From Spirogloea muscicola (lineage: Eukaryota > Streptophyta > Zygnematophyceae > Spirogloeales > Spirogloeaceae), in contig WELB01000057.1 in the NCBI GenBank assembly GCA_009602725.1, positions 524,201 to 588,200 of the forward strand: a stretch of DNA of 64,000 nt. The letters run 5' to 3'. Positions 13,966-26,600 of this stretch are shown here, in pieces; within the stretch, counting starts at the first letter, position 1, and the number at the start of each line of letters is the position of its first letter. The position numbers were made by a program, and so were the translations under genes. Under the pieces are notes generated by a model. The model worked only from the letters and a program-made list of their open reading frames with translations, was not told the origin of the DNA and made no database searches.

Positions 13966-16289
13966 TGCTCGGCCCGCCTGCGGGACATAGCGCGTCGCGC
14001 GACCCGGGTCAACAGTTCTAGCCACTAAGACCCGAAAGCCCCGTGCCCATTGACAGCCAGTGAAACGAACTCGTTTTGGACGTACAAGAGAGGTAGACTC
14101 TTCCAGGAGATGCGATGGCTTTGATTGGCCAGCCCAGGAAAACTTGTACAAGGTCTGAAAGGGCCGGAAGGCGCCATAAAGCCGGGAAACTACTGACCGT
14201 GAATTCTGCTAGTACGAGTGCGAGTGCGACTACGAAAGGGCGAAAAGAGAAGGCGCGCGCGGTGCGCATGAATTACGAAGGAGGCCAAAGCAAGCCAGTA
14301 CAGCTTGCAAAAAGAACAGATGATAATTGTAACAGAGGCTAAGGTAACAAGACGGGCAGCGAAGAACAGCAGCTACTCAAGGGGCTATCACGGCTGTTTT
14401 GCTTTCCGGCTGCTAGTCTTTCTGGTTTGCGGCTCCTCACTCGTCATTACGAAGTGTGACCGGCCAAGCTCTGAGACAGCGCCATTGGCCCCTTCGGACC
14501 CTGTCGAATCTTTCTTTTCGGGCTGGCGGATTACAGTTCTTGCCCCCTTTGGGAGAGCCACATTCTCTCAACAAGGCGTCCAAAAGAGAGAAGGCGCGAA
14601 TGAAATGAATAGAACCAGCGCTTCCAAAGTGACTGGTGGCTGTAAGAGGGCAGCCCAAAGGAATGGACAATGTCTGGAAGGAGCCGGATGGCGCAAAAAG
14701 CCAGGTACTAAGTGCCAAGACGGCATGAAAGGGTGGCCTATTTAAGCCAATATCTCATCAGGCAGAAAGCTAGTGTAAAACATGAAACGATGCCCCATGT
14801 TGAGGTGGCTAAAAAGGAAGCTCTTTCAACTTAAGATAGTGGCTGGGAAAGGCCAACCCAAATAGAATGGTCAAGGTCCAAAGAGCCGATAGGCGCCTGA
14901 AACACACAGCTATGCACGAGACTACAGCGGAGGGGAGCTTAGTAACCCAATGTTAGCAGCAGCAAGTCGGAGTAACTTGCAGCTGGAAAAGAAAAGTGAA
15001 GATAAGCCGCTTTCAGGAGAGGGCAGTGGCTGTGAGAGGCCAGTCCAGAGAAAAGAAATTAACAAAGTCTGAAGGGGCCAGAGAAAGCCTTAAAGCACAC
15101 AGTGAATCAGGTGGCACGAAACACTCAGAAAACAGCTCTTCCAAGATTGACAGCTGTGAGGCACCCCGACGAGACCCAGAAGCAGCCATAGCGCGGCCTG
15201 CCCGCAAGTGTGAGCCAGGGAGCATTGGAAGGAGACTGACAGCCGCATTCGCAGTACCTAGGCAAGCGACCCGGCAGCCTTAAAGTTGTCATGCGCAAGG
15301 GAGTCGATTGCGCAATGGCGTCGATTAGTCTAGATAACGACAAACAGTGACGTGCTAGGCTACACATGTAACAAACCGAATGGAATTGTCGACCTTGTTG
15401 GCCAAGCTGAAAGATAACAGTCAAACGAGAGGCCAACATTGAGAATTGTTAATATTCTCACAACATAAGAAGAAAAGTAAGAACAGTCCAAATTAGAACT
15501 TGTAGCTTAGTAAACAAGACGAAGGACGATGGACTGTCTACCGAGATGAGAGCCTACACAAGCAAAGGTGCAGTCCCTTGCCCACAAGATGATCCTTGTG
15601 CAAGGTCAGTAAACGACAATCGATGATGACGCCACTAGGCCTCAATGCACAGCCTTAGCTGATGCGATCTGAGAACTAGTGCTCAAGTTAGTGTAAAGCT
15701 GGTGATACACAGCACAACACACAAGGCTGCTCACCACAGAATCACCTCGACTTCTCGTAGTCGGGACACGGGTCCGTGCTTCGGCTCACTAGCTGCTGCG
15801 GCTCCTGCCCTAGGCTGTACGCTTCTATGGCGCGGCGTTGGCGCAGGCGTGGCTCGTGGCAAGAGGGTGAAACTTGCAAAGCGGACTGCTTTGCAAGGGC
15901 TGCTCGCCCCGACTTGGGCCGGGCGCGGCAAAGATCCTAGCGCTGCCTGATAGGCCCGGCTCGGCCGTCGGCTTACGCTGGTTGGTTAGCTGGATGGCCG
16001 GTTGTCGTGGACCGTCACCCGTCGCAATGGCCGGCTCGACCGTAGGATGGTCATCTTCGGCTGTCCGTTCCACGACCGGCCCGCCACCGCTTCGATAGCG
16101 CCCACCTTCACGGTCTTGTGGGTGGTTGAGGTACCTCCAGATGGGCTTCACTCGTTGCGCCTCGAACGGTCCTCTGACGGTCGGCGTCACGTGTGGGCCG
16201 GGGCCCTTGTAGTCGCTCCGTTGTCGATGTCGTCCGCATTTGATGAGCGCGTAATGTTGTTGTGGACGACCGCATTGGATGAGCGGTCG
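13966..16289. other. Degraded repeat-derived region without a recognised gene
   Basis: Several scraps of hairpin tail are visible (about 14518-14565, 14640-14660, 14845-14870 and 15025-15050), plus one GGCGCGCGCGGTGCGCATG block near 14245. An open frame on the minus strand at 15825-16190, with RYLNHPQDREGGRYRSGG-like text, matches no family I know and may be part of another element. I see no host exon here. Confidence 0.5.
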
Positions 16290-16365
16290 ATGTCATTGTT
16301 GTCGCCGAGATGTTGTTGTCGCCGAGATGTTGTTGTTGTCGAGATGTTGTTGTTGTCGCCGAGAG
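16290..16365. repeat. Minisatellite of GTTGTTGTCGCCGAGAT units
   Basis: About four imperfect tandem units of 15-18 bp (GTTGTTGTCGCCGAGAT and shorter variants) lie just 5' of a hairpin-tail copy. Looser related GTCGATGT/GTTGTTGT stretches continue upstream to about 16215. Confidence 0.8.
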
Positions 16366-16371
16366 AAAGAA

Positions 16372-16440
16372 GTGGCACTCCCAATGGGGGCAAGGGCTGC
16401 GAAAAGCCAGCCCAAAAAGAATTCACAAAGGTTCAGAGGG
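16372..16440 (-). repeat. Stem-loop repeat tail
   Basis: In this orientation the tail reads AGTGGCACTCCCAATGG, then a GGGCTGCGAAAAGCCAGCCC-like hairpin (about 16394-16413) and a 'caaaggttcagaggggcc' stretch. It is the reverse complement of the tails at 13172 and 17380. Confidence 0.75.
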
Positions 16441-16510
16441 GCCTAAGAGCGGTGAGCAGCTACAAAGGGGCCTGAGGATGCAATGGTAAAACAGGGGGAA
16501 GATGGATCAC

Positions 16511-16936
16511 TCAATAAGTACGAGTGAGGAGCCTCAGATCCGACAGACTAGCGGCCGGGAAGCTATCACCCTGACGAAAGCCAGAGCCCACAGCGAGAGC
16601 ACGGCCAGCTCGCAGATGCAGAGCGTGGGCCATGGACCGCTGCAGGGATACAGAGAGGCGCATCCGATATACCTGAGCCCACGAGCCCGCGGCGTTGAAG
16701 TCGGCTGGCTCGCCGCGTCTGCGGGACACAGCCCGCCGCGCAAGCCTAGCCAATAGGTCAAGCCACTGGGACCCAAGAGCCCCGTGCACGTCCACCGCCA
16801 AGGGGACGAACTCGTCGGCAGGTGGGTGGTCGGAGTGCTTGGGCCGCCTTGCAGCGAGCGGCCTTCGAGGCAGCGTGGCCGGCCCGCGAGGCAGAGAGCC
16901 CCCGAGAGAGAGAGTCAGAGATGGGTGGACCTCCAT
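16511..16936 (-). mobile_element. Retroelement C-terminal fragment, uninterrupted
   Basis: On the minus strand this is an uninterrupted stretch of about 130 codons: HPPADEFVPLAVDVHGAL, LARLARRAVSRRRGEPADF, MRLSVSLQRSMAHALHL and the terminal SLSDLRLLTRTY before a stop at about 16511. It is close to the copy at 10120-10580 in DNA sequence, so at least one of the two is recent. Confidence 0.7.
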
Positions 16937-17055
16937 TGTCAGCGTGAATCACACACAAAAGTGTATGACCCAGCCTAGGAGCCACATAGGGAGAAAAGTG
17001 GTCCTCCATCCTCAGCGTGAATCACACACCGAAGTGGGTGAGTCAGCCTAGTGAT
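16925..17055. repeat. Two-copy tandem repeat of about 60 bp
   Basis: Two units share 'cctccat', 'tcagcgtgaatcacacac' and an 'agcctag' end (about 16928-16982 and 17005-17052). I see no coding content, and the function is unknown. Confidence 0.6.
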
Positions 17056-17149
17056 GCCACGGGTGAAGCCCAGTCAGCTGTCCTAGTCGGATCGACACAA
17101 ATAGGCAGTCGACAGGATATTGCACGACAAAGTAGAGAGGGTCCAAGGC

Positions 17150-17426
17150 CCAAGCATTGCATCTGCGTGCTGGCCGTGCTCTCGCTGCGGCCTCCGGCTT
17201 TCGCCAGGGGGATAGTTTTCCGGCAGCTAGTCTGTCGGAGTTGAGGCTCCTCACTCGTAACTACTGAGTGGTTCATCCTCCCCCCGTTCTGACATAGCAT
17301 CTTCAGGCCCCTTCGTAGCTGCTGAGCGCTTTAGGCCCCTCCGTCATCTGGCCCCTTCGAAACTTTATCTATTCTTTTCGGGCTGGCTTTTCACAGCCCT
17401 TGCCCCCATTGGGAGTGCCACTTCTT
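17150..17426 (+). mobile_element. Retroelement 3' end with stop and canonical stem-loop tail
   Basis: The plus strand carries a frame-disrupted protein end equivalent to LRLLTRNY with a stop near 17268. A tail of about 110 bp follows, then the hairpin GGGCTGGCTTTTCACAGCCC at 17380-17399 and GCCCCCATTGGGAGTGCC. The distance from stop to hairpin is similar to that in the copy at 10915-11135. Confidence 0.7.
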
Positions 17427-17900
17427 AAAGTAAAGAAGGCGGGCGGTGCGCATGAAATTGAAAGGAAGGCCAATCCTAGCCTTACAAATGTCCTGTTAAC
17501 GGGGTGATGAGCTGGCGGAAGGGGACACTAATATCCCTGATTGAGCACATGCATGTCTGACAAGCTAAATTGAGGAGCCAAACCACCACCACGGAAGCCA
17601 TTAGCCTGCAGCTACGAAGGGGCCGGAAGGAGCCCTGTTAGGACGGGGTGAGGATGGACCACTCAGTAGTTACGAGTGAGGAGATTAGCATGGGCTAATG
17701 CACGCCCAGCACGCTGGTGTATCGCGAGTGCCTGGGAGTGCTGTAGTCTCAATGATAACCGCATCCTATAGCATGCATGATGGCTTGCGGGACGCTAGAA
17801 TGCCCTGAGTAGCGAGAGAAGGCGCGGTGCGCATGAGATTGAAAGGGAGGCCAAGTCTGGCCTTACAAAAGTAACAGTGTGACGTTAGTATCCACGCCCA
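17427..17900. repeat. Two GGCGCGCGGTGCGCATG-block copies
   Basis: Copies of the block start at about 17432 (GGCGGGCGGTGCGCATG) and 17820 (GAAGGCGCGGTGCGCATG). Each is followed by an AAAGG(A/G)AGGCC stretch and degraded tail sequence with 'ggtgacgttagta'-like text. I see no host gene. Confidence 0.65.
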
Positions 17901-18521
17901 AAACCATGTAGTGGGTGGAAGCGGCGGGCCGCCGTCGGATGTGCGCGCGCGCTGGGAAGTCGCCCGGCGTCGTCGCACGGTGGTCGCCCAGCGACTGCGC
18001 CCCCTTCCAGCCCGTTTCGCCCCAACTTCCCCATTCCCCCCCGTTATTTCTTGGTGGCCTGCCGAAGACTCCCCACCACCCCCGTCACGCCCCACCCCCG
18101 CACGCGCCGTCCCAGGAGGCGGCCCCGCCGCGCCAGCGGCAGCCTCGCCCGCCGCCGCGCGCTCCCCCGCGGCTGCGCGCCTGTGCAGCTGCGGCGCCGC
18201 ACAGCGTGAACCGCGCTGGCACCGGGGCGAGCCATCTCGTCGCTCCAGAGATGACGATCCCTGCAGTGCAAGGGCAGGCTGCAGGCCGGCTGGCCGGCTC
18301 GCCAGGCTGCCCGTGGCCCCAGCATTCCGCTCCGGACGGGTTCCTGCCCTGTCTATATTCACGAGCGCCAGGCGTTTGCCGTTGACTCTCGCTGCTCGCT
18401 CGGTCGAGCCACATCCTCTTTGAGAGTGCTCTTTCACGAGCCTGGCCAGATTGCCCAGGCAGGGACCTCCTGGGGAGCAAGTTTCTGTCCCTGCCACACT
18501 GCATAGCACTTTGTGCGAAGC
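17901..18521 (+). promoter_or_regulatory. GC-rich 5' region of the CDPK gene
   Basis: This is a G+C-rich, CpG-rich region without the repeat tails seen on its left, immediately upstream of the kinase start. It probably contains promoter and 5' untranslated sequence. No TATA box was recognised. Confidence 0.45.
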
Positions 18522-21500
18522 ATGGGCGGTTGTTTCTCCAGACAATCCCCCCCTTCTCTACGAGCGAGTCGGCCAGAGCAGGCTCAGCTGCAGCAGCAGT
18601 CGAAGAAGGATAAGAAAGACGAATCAGCCATTCCCCTGGGAAAGCGCACCAACTTCGGCTATGACCGAGACTTCAAGCAGAAGTACATTGTAGGAAAGGA
18701 GCTGGGACATGGACAATTTGGCATCACATATGCTGCCATTGAGAAGGCCACAGGCGAGAGGGTGGCTGTCAAAACGCTTCAGAAGAAGCAGGTCTGATTG
18801 GCAGCAGCTGCTCTTTTGTCACATTGTTTGGTAGAAGGCACTGCTGAGATGACACCCTAGTACTCAAGGGCCTTCTTTCCTTCATGATCTTGACAGCAGC
18901 CAACCTACTTGCTCATGACCAACTCATATTGCACACAGTGTCGGTTTTCAATATCCAGGACTTTTACTGTCCGGTCTGATCAGATTATCAATCGCTTCGC
19001 TTACCTTGTTGTAGCAAGATACACGTGCAGTAAGAGGTATGGTCAAATTGAACATCAACAGCAATGCTGATCGATTATCGGTTGATTGGGCTAGCATAAT
19101 GACCCTGTGTGCCAATTCTCTGTCTGATTTGGAACCTTTCAGATGACTCTGCCAATAGCTGTGGATGATGTGCGGAGGGAGGTGAGCATCCTCAAGCTCC
19201 TGTCAGGACACGAGAATGTGGTGCAACTGTACGCTGCCTTTGAAGATGACGACATGGTCTTCATTGCAATGGAGTAAGCACTCACAAAGCTCATTAGAGC
19301 TGTGCAATCTGCTTGAGCTTCTCACTATCTGCATCCTTATTACCTAAGAACTGTAGGAGGCTGGTCATCTAAAGTTAGGATGTCAAGCTGTTGTGCAAAC
19401 AAAGAGCTTGTAGAAGTCATTGCCAGATTGTCTTTTCTAAAAATTTCTTCATGCAGGCTCTGCGAAGGTGGTGAATTGCTTGATCGCATACTCGCCAAGT
19501 AAGCCTCGCTCTACATACTTCTCTCACCAAATACTTACCTGGGCTGTTGTTGATGGTGATCACACATGCAGCAGCATAAATGCGTGTAGCAACACAATGC
19601 GGCTGTATGTCAGGATCAAACCGTGATCTCTTTGGACTGTATAGCTAGTCAATGGCAACGGTAATTGATATATCAGTAAGCAAGAATTGCTCGCTCAGTC
19701 GGCAATTATTACCTCCAGGAGGCTGACATGTAAGGTTGTGATGCAGGAAAGACAGTCGATATAGTGAGAAGGATGCTGCAGCCTTGGTCCGCCAGATGCT
19801 CAACGTGGTGTCTCGCTGTCATCTCCACGGCGTTGTCCATCGAGATCTCAAACCTGAGGTAGTACTTCCTATGTCACATCAAGATGCAAACTGGCCTCCA
19901 CTGAGCAGGCAGAGTACTTGGAACTTTTACTCTTCTCCTGATTAGAAGGTCATGTCAAGAAACTGGGTGCTTGATATAGCCGGTAGACACTCTGACTTAT
20001 TACCAGCTATTGAATGACATTGTCAGTCAGTCATGCACATCTGATGGCAAAAGAGGAGCAGGCACGTGCCATTACCTGATGTGAGTGACGTACAATTTTT
20101 GCAGCACACTAGCTAAGTTTCTTCTCTTGTGCATCTTTACAGAATTTCCTGTTCAAGTCCAAAGATGATGACTCCCCGATAAAAGCTGTAGATTTTGGCC
20201 TCTCGGATTACATTCGTCCAGGTATGTGAGATGAGAAGCACCAATACTACACAGTGCTGAACAGCAAAAGCAATAAGTCCTTGGCATTTGCTTTTTGACC
20301 TCTTTACCTGATCTTGCAACAAGGTGTCTTCTTGGATGACTATAAGACAATAAATGCTGATTAACAGCTCGATGCACTGTGTGTGATGCTACAACCTGTG
20401 TCCAATTCCATGTCCATGTCTATGGCTATGTCCAGGTCCATATTCACGTTGATGTCGACATTGATGTACTGGTCATATTCAACTTGAAATCGTGTAATTA
20501 TCTCAAGTTGACATCCATGATTGTGGTACCTACAAATGCAATGTGCATGTTGGTTACAGGAAGGAGATTTCACGATGTCGTGGGAAGTGCTTATTATGTT
20601 GCACCTGAGGTTTTGAAGAGGAGGAGTGGACCAGAGTCTGATGTTTGGAGCATTGGCGTCATTTCCTACATCCTCCTCTGTGGTCGTCGACCATTTTGGG
20701 ACAAAACCGAGGCTGGAATATTTAATGAGGTATCTAAGAAAAGGCATCTTGACCACCCTGAAGCATTTATACGTTCCCGTGACGTTCTGTGATCACACAT
20801 TCATCCACAGCTGCGCAATTGTATTCATGCAAGCTTCGTTCACTTGCAATTGACCATGGTTATGCTTTCCCAAAGGCATCGTTGAGGCAGCTCTGCCTTG
20901 CTAGGTGCTAAGGTGTCTGCCCACCTGCTCTGCCAGGTGCTAAAGAAAAAGCCCGACTTTCGAGAAAAGCCATGGCCAAGCATCAGTTCAGCTGCCAAGG
21001 ACTTCTGCAAAAAGTTGCTGAAAAAAGACCCTCGGACTCGTCTGACGGCTGCTCAAGCTCTCTGTAAGCACCCGCGCCTCCCTCGTAGGAGTCAAGTGCT
21101 GCAACTGTACTGTGCTGGTCGATGTGCTGGTGTTGACCTCTTTAAGAATCTCAGAACCCGTGCTCGTCAGCAGTAGCAGCAGCTCATATGAGCCCGTGAG
21201 ATGTGAAGAAAGAGGTGTGACCAAAGTGAAAGCCTTTGTAACAGCGCATCAGTGGGTCCGGGAGGGAGGGAAAGCGACAGAGATACCTCTTGACATATCA
21301 GTCCTCAGCAACATGCGTGAATTCATCAAGTACTCGCGTCTCAAGCAGTTAGCATTAAGAGTGAGCTTTGTATCCCCCTTGCAGTACCCCCTATGTCAAG
21401 CTGGCTCTGCTGACATTGTTAAGGAGCTGACACTGTGAAGGCCTCCACTGTCCATATCGCAAGTGCATGTTGCAAAAGCCCATGTCTGCTGTCTACGTTG

Positions 21501-22714
21501 TGCTAGCAGGCACCAGATACTTGCTAAATACTCAGGTGGGAACAACATGTCATCAAAGTTGTACATTTGCTGTACAAAGTAATCCAGGAGATTGACACTT
21601 TACTGAACTCTTGAACCCCAAACCCTGAATCTGTAGATGCTGGCAAGCACTCTGGACGAGTCAGAGATTTGTGACTTGAGAGATCAATTCAACGCAATGG
21701 ATGTTGACAAGAATGGGACAATCACGCTTGAAGAAATGCGCCAGGTTGAGCTGAGAAGCATTGGTGGCGCCCTTCAATGCTGAATGGAGGCTATTGTGCT
21801 GCCTGCTGTACAAATTGTTGCAATTGTTGTGTATCTGATCGTCTCTTGTCTTAGCAGGCTCTGCAGAAGGACAGACCGTTTGCCCAAAATCTTCAGGAGT
21901 CTCGCATTGTGGACATCCTCAAAGCGGTCAGTGCCAAAATGCAGCATTTCTCACTATCTGCAATGATCGCACAGTGTGCTCCTCACAGTCATTCTTATGT
22001 CATTTCCTTGTGTCCTGTCATCTGGCAAGCACTGACAGTAGCTGCTTGCTGACAAGCATGTTTCAGACTCAGCTGAAAGTTTACAGGCCGATCTGCTGCT
22101 GTTGAGCACTGCAGATGGACGCCAATAGTGACGGCATGATCGACTTCAACGAATTTGTAGCTGCAACTTTGCATGTGCACCAGCTTGAGGAGGCTGACAG
22201 CGACAAGTGGCAGGACCGCAGTCGGGCTGCATTTCAGAAGCTGGACACAGACAACGATGGTTACATTGATGCAGAGGAGCTCCGCACTGTACGATTGGTT
22301 GTCAAGTTGTGCCAAGTCTGCTGCTTATTGGAGACCAATCTCCCCTTGCTGCTGACACCAACAACAGCGTCAGGGTTTAGCATAGTATCCGTGCAATATG
22401 GTGCAGTATATAGGGCTTGACCTTAGCATAATCTGAGCCTTCTGATGCCTTGCAAGTAGCCCTCCTTTTCATCAAGTCCCAAGTCCTTCTGATGCCTTAG
22501 CTTCAGCACTGACAAGAAGAGGATTTGTCTGAAGCAGGCGGCGCAAATGAAGGGGTCCATCAATGCCCTCATAGCGGAGGCGGACAGCGATGGTGACGGG
22601 AAGATCAGCTTGCCCGAGTTCCAGAAACTCTTGCGGCAGGTCAGCGTTGGATCGCGCACCAACACTCATTCGCGCTCCAGCGGAGATGGCAAGCTGGCCG
22701 CCTCCAAAAAGTAG
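18522..22714 (+). CDS. Calcium-dependent protein kinase, group IV-like (CPK16/18/28 type)
   Basis: Twelve exons join in phase to 524 residues: 18522-18791, 19143-19273, 19457-19498, 19747-19858, 20143-20221, 20560-20729, 20937-21063, 21245-21360, 21637-21744, 21858-21926, 22115-22288 and 22538-22714. The start MGGCFSRQ carries Gly2 for N-myristoylation and Cys4 for likely palmitoylation. The kinase domain has [29 protein letters not shown] and APEVL, so the catalytic residues are present. The basic autoinhibitory junction SRLKQLALR follows. Four complete EF-hand loops are present: [36 protein letters not shown] and [32 protein letters not shown] and the [14 protein letters not shown] stretch between EF2 and EF3 are typical of land-plant group IV CDPKs. 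It should transduce calcium signals at membranes by serine/threonine phosphorylation. No defect is visible. Confidence 0.96.
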
Positions 22715-23626
22715 GCGTGGCCTTGTCGGCTGCAGAGGCCACCTTTCCAAGGAGCCATGCTGCAGAGGGGCACACAGGAGCTCACAGGAGCTCGGAAGCA
22801 GCAACTTGCAGAGCAAGTTGGCCCCTCCTGAGTAGTCAGAGTTGGCAGGGTGCCAATGGTAGCAAGCCAGCCCATGGCCATTGCCAGGGCGACTTGAATC
22901 GTCTGCCAGCCTCGTTTTGTGTCGACTCGTTGAACACTTAGTATCCCATGTCCGGCAGCGGCACTATGGCCGCTAGCAGGCTGATGAAGCAGGGCAGTGG
23001 GCCCAAAAGGCGCTCTGCGCTCCATGGCCTGCTGATGCTAGCGGAGACGCCTGCTCGTGATGAGCATCAGGGCCATGCAGCTGCCCGACCACGTCACTCG
23101 AGGAGTTTCCACTGTAGGGAGGAGGGCCCCAAAGTGCGACCATCGAGTCTCAGCACAACCGCTGGACTGGACTGATCAGTTTACTTTAGTAATCTATCGT
23201 TTTCATCGCCTTCATGAGGGCTGGAGAGCTGATATAGGCGGGAAGCCCAGCTCCTGCAGGCCACGACAGTGGGCGGAGGCGACCACTGAGCAGACACCAG
23301 CAGCCAGCAGCTGCCTGCACCATGCGTGCATGAAGGGGTCCGTGCCATCAACGTCCATTCGGGCACTTGCATAAGTAGGCATCTTTGGGCGCTGGCTGCC
23401 TGTGACTTGGCCTATCTGGGTAGACCACATAAGAGCCAGCCATCACTCCTCAGAGTCGTGCGGCCAGCAGCTCGTGATCAAGCATGCTTTGCCGAGAGGG
23501 ACATGCAAGGGTGCAGCACCGCATCAGAACGAGTTGCAACCGCCACACATCTTCCTGCCGCAAGTAGACAACGTGACCCTATATCAGGGGGGCAGTTTCT
23601 GATTGGATGGGCGTGGAGGCCTTCGG
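22715..23626. other. Convergent intergenic region between the CDPK and COG7 genes
   Basis: This holds the 3' flanks of two convergent genes. I see no repeat tail or additional exon. Confidence 0.6.
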
Positions 23627-26600
23627 TCACTCAATGGGGACCCCTCGCATCTTGCAGACGAGCCGCACAGTGGGCAAGTCGAGGAGCCCATCGCCTCCCC
23701 CGCCATCCTGCATGGCTAGCTCAGGGAGCTGGTCGCGGGGGCAGTTGAGGCAGGCTTGGAACGTGCCCAGCACTGCCGGCGTCGCCATGGACAGCGCCGC
23801 GAGCACATTGCACAAGTACTCTATATCTGCCGCGAGCTGACGCGCCCCCTGCTCGGACAGTGCGGCGATTGCGCGAAGCTGCTCGATGTACAGTGCAGTC
23901 GCCCCCTCCGCAACCTGCGGCCCAGCAAGCGCATGCATGTGGGTCACTTGCAGGGTTAAGTGTGATCCTGTTATGTGTCTTCGTGAAGCTGGTCTGCTGC
24001 TAGACAGGAGAAACGAAGCGCAGTGCCACGGCCGAATAACCACGATGACAGCAGGCACTCCACAGCTGGTGACAGGGCCGACCTTGAACATCCACTCAGT
24101 GGCAAAGAAGCCCTGGCCGTCCTCGGCTTCGCCCTCGCCCTGACCACCCTCAGAGGTGGACGCTAGCGGCTCCAGCTGCTGCGGCAGCGTGAGCAGGTAC
24201 TCGCCGATGGCTGTGATGTACGGCAGACGGTACGCACTGAAGCTTGGAAGCTCGAATGCGTTGTCCTCCTCCTCCGCAGTCCATGTGGGGAGCTTCCACA
24301 GGTCCGTGAGGTGCAACCGAATCTGCCAAGTCGTCGTAACATTGCGAATGACAGCCATCTCATCAGCTCGTGCCATGGCTGCTGGAGCAGCTACGCGGCG
24401 CGTGCCAGTGGCTAAGGACCGCAGCATACCTTGGACATGAGCACGTCATACACGAGGTCGGATACAGACTCCTGCAGAGTCTGCAGTCGCTGGGCCGTCC
24501 TAGGAAGGGCGTGGAATCGCGGGTCCGCCGACTGCTCCAGCAGACTGCAGAGCAACCACGGCAAGTACCCATACATCGCAAGCGTCAGCAGTCCTGGACA
24601 TTTGTGGATTCCTGCAACTGGAGCCTGGGTCTGACTTGCAGCAACAGCAGAAGCTGTCATATCGAGGTGCAGAGCAAGTGAGCACCTGGCCAGGCGGCGA
24701 GCCTTTTCGGGCATATCGACCAGCCGGAGCACAGACGCATCCACTGTTGCAGCAGCCGTCCCGTGAGGGTCTGCAGCAATGACCGCATGCTCTGGTCTGG
24801 CGCCAGACGCCACAGGTAGGACGAGCCGGTGCGACAGCCGCCCCAGAGTGGCCTTGAGAGATGCCTCAAAAACAGCTGCCCGCCCCCCGAGCCTGCACCA
24901 GCTCAGTGTCGAACCTATGGTTGAGTGTTACATCTGCAAGCTGCCGCCGGCAAGCTGAGAAGTGCCAATCTGATTTTGAGCTGGCCTCTAGCAGCATGTA
25001 TTTCTTTCCTTGATGCAATGTGTGACCTCTCCTGTCACACTGACAGCACAAGTCTGCAAGTGGGTACTACGACGCAACAGACGGACACTTCGATACTGCG
25101 GCCTCATGCAAGTTCAACCTCTTCTCCGTCAAGGCCAATGCTCTGCTGATTTGATACTCACGTGTCAGCAACCCCCAAAAGCTGCAGGGCACCTTGCACT
25201 AGTGCCCACTCCTCCTCTTCTGGCATCTGCTCCTTGTAACCTGCCGCACCTTCCTCAGCGTTACCACCATTCTTTGCTGCTCCTCCTTTGCCAAGGCCGC
25301 ACAGGAGCCTCAGGGACCTGAGTATCTCCAGCACCTGGGCGAGGTACTGTAGCATGATCTCATCCAAAGCCCGCAGCAGGGCCTCCGCTTCGCTGCCGCC
25401 TGTCAAGCTCAAACACCTCTCAACGGATGCTTCCAGGGCCACCATCACATCAGGAAGCGAGGCCTGCAGTAAACAGTTGTGCGATAGCATGCACTGCAGT
25501 GTTCAGCTACTCAGATCAAGCACAGAATGGGCGATGCCAAGCGAAGCGGGTTTGCAATGTGATGACCTGAAGCAATTTCTGCTGTACTTGAGTCAAGTGT
25601 CCAGTACCTCCACGCGGCGCACCACCTCTGCAAACTCCGCTCCACGGGCACCAGGGCCTCGAGGTACAGCCGCATTACGCAAGCCTAGAGCCCCTATTTC
25701 GGCCAACAGCTGTGCTCGTTCCAGCTCCCCATAGCTGTCAGGAGCAGCACCACACACAAGGGCTCTCAAGATCAACATCAAGAGCCTGGTATTGCATATC
25801 ACTCAAGGACCTCACACAGGTCCCACTCCATGACAGGATTAACAACAAAAGAATGAGAACTGAATGGAAGATGCAAATGTACTGCAGATGTGCCAGACGT
25901 TTCATACGGCACAAAGCTTACTGTTGAGACTTGTACCACTCACCGTTGCTTGTGGAGCTCAAAAGGGGAGTATACCGCGCGGACCACTGCTGCAAGTTCA
26001 GCTGGCCCAGCACCTGCTGATGTGGCCAGCAGATGTTGTGTGTTCCTTGAGAACGCATTCGTCATTGTGTGCATGCCAATGAGAGCCCCTAGCCTACTTG
26101 AGGGAGCACTGATGCCATGCTTCTGTGCCTGCTCTCCACCTGCAGTATGACAAGTCAATCAATAAGCTATTCAATATTGTCACAAGCAACCATGCTGCTG
26201 CTCAAGACCTGCAACCTCATGCTGTTCAACAGGCTAAGTCAGAGACTGCAAGCAATAGAGATTGCAAGCAACAGCATTAAGGTCTCAACATTCAGCGCTC
26301 TACAGGTTCTAGCCTGCAAGAAGCTATCATGTTGGGCCTGCTACTTGCATGAAGATGAGTGAGCCTCTGAGACAAACCAGAAGTAGGAGCAAGCTCCCTG
26401 TTCACTGCTTCCTGTGAAGCGACGTCAACATGGGCTGTGAAGCTGGCAGAAATAATCGCCATCAGCTCCACCACAAGCCTAGGCACCAGACGCTGGTGCT
26501 CGTTGGGAAACGCCACTTGACACCTGGTTGGTAGGATGGCGAGGCTCTCAGAGCTGAGTTGGCAAGACATGCGACAGCTGACTACTGAGGCAAGAACTTG

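Noticed and set aside
10120-17426. LTR retrotransposon or endogenous virus as source of the dispersed fragments
   Set aside because: No long terminal repeats, gag, protease or integrase words were seen. Copies share a 3' end and differ at the 5' end, which fits non-LTR elements better.
17911-18423. Open frames upstream of the CDPK start
   Set aside because: They are proline/alanine/arginine-rich by base composition, with no family words and no junction to the kinase; more likely 5' untranslated or promoter DNA.
22715-23626. Extra exon beyond the CDPK stop on the plus strand
   Set aside because: All four EF-hands are already complete and the stop follows a normal short tail; the frames here have no conserved words.
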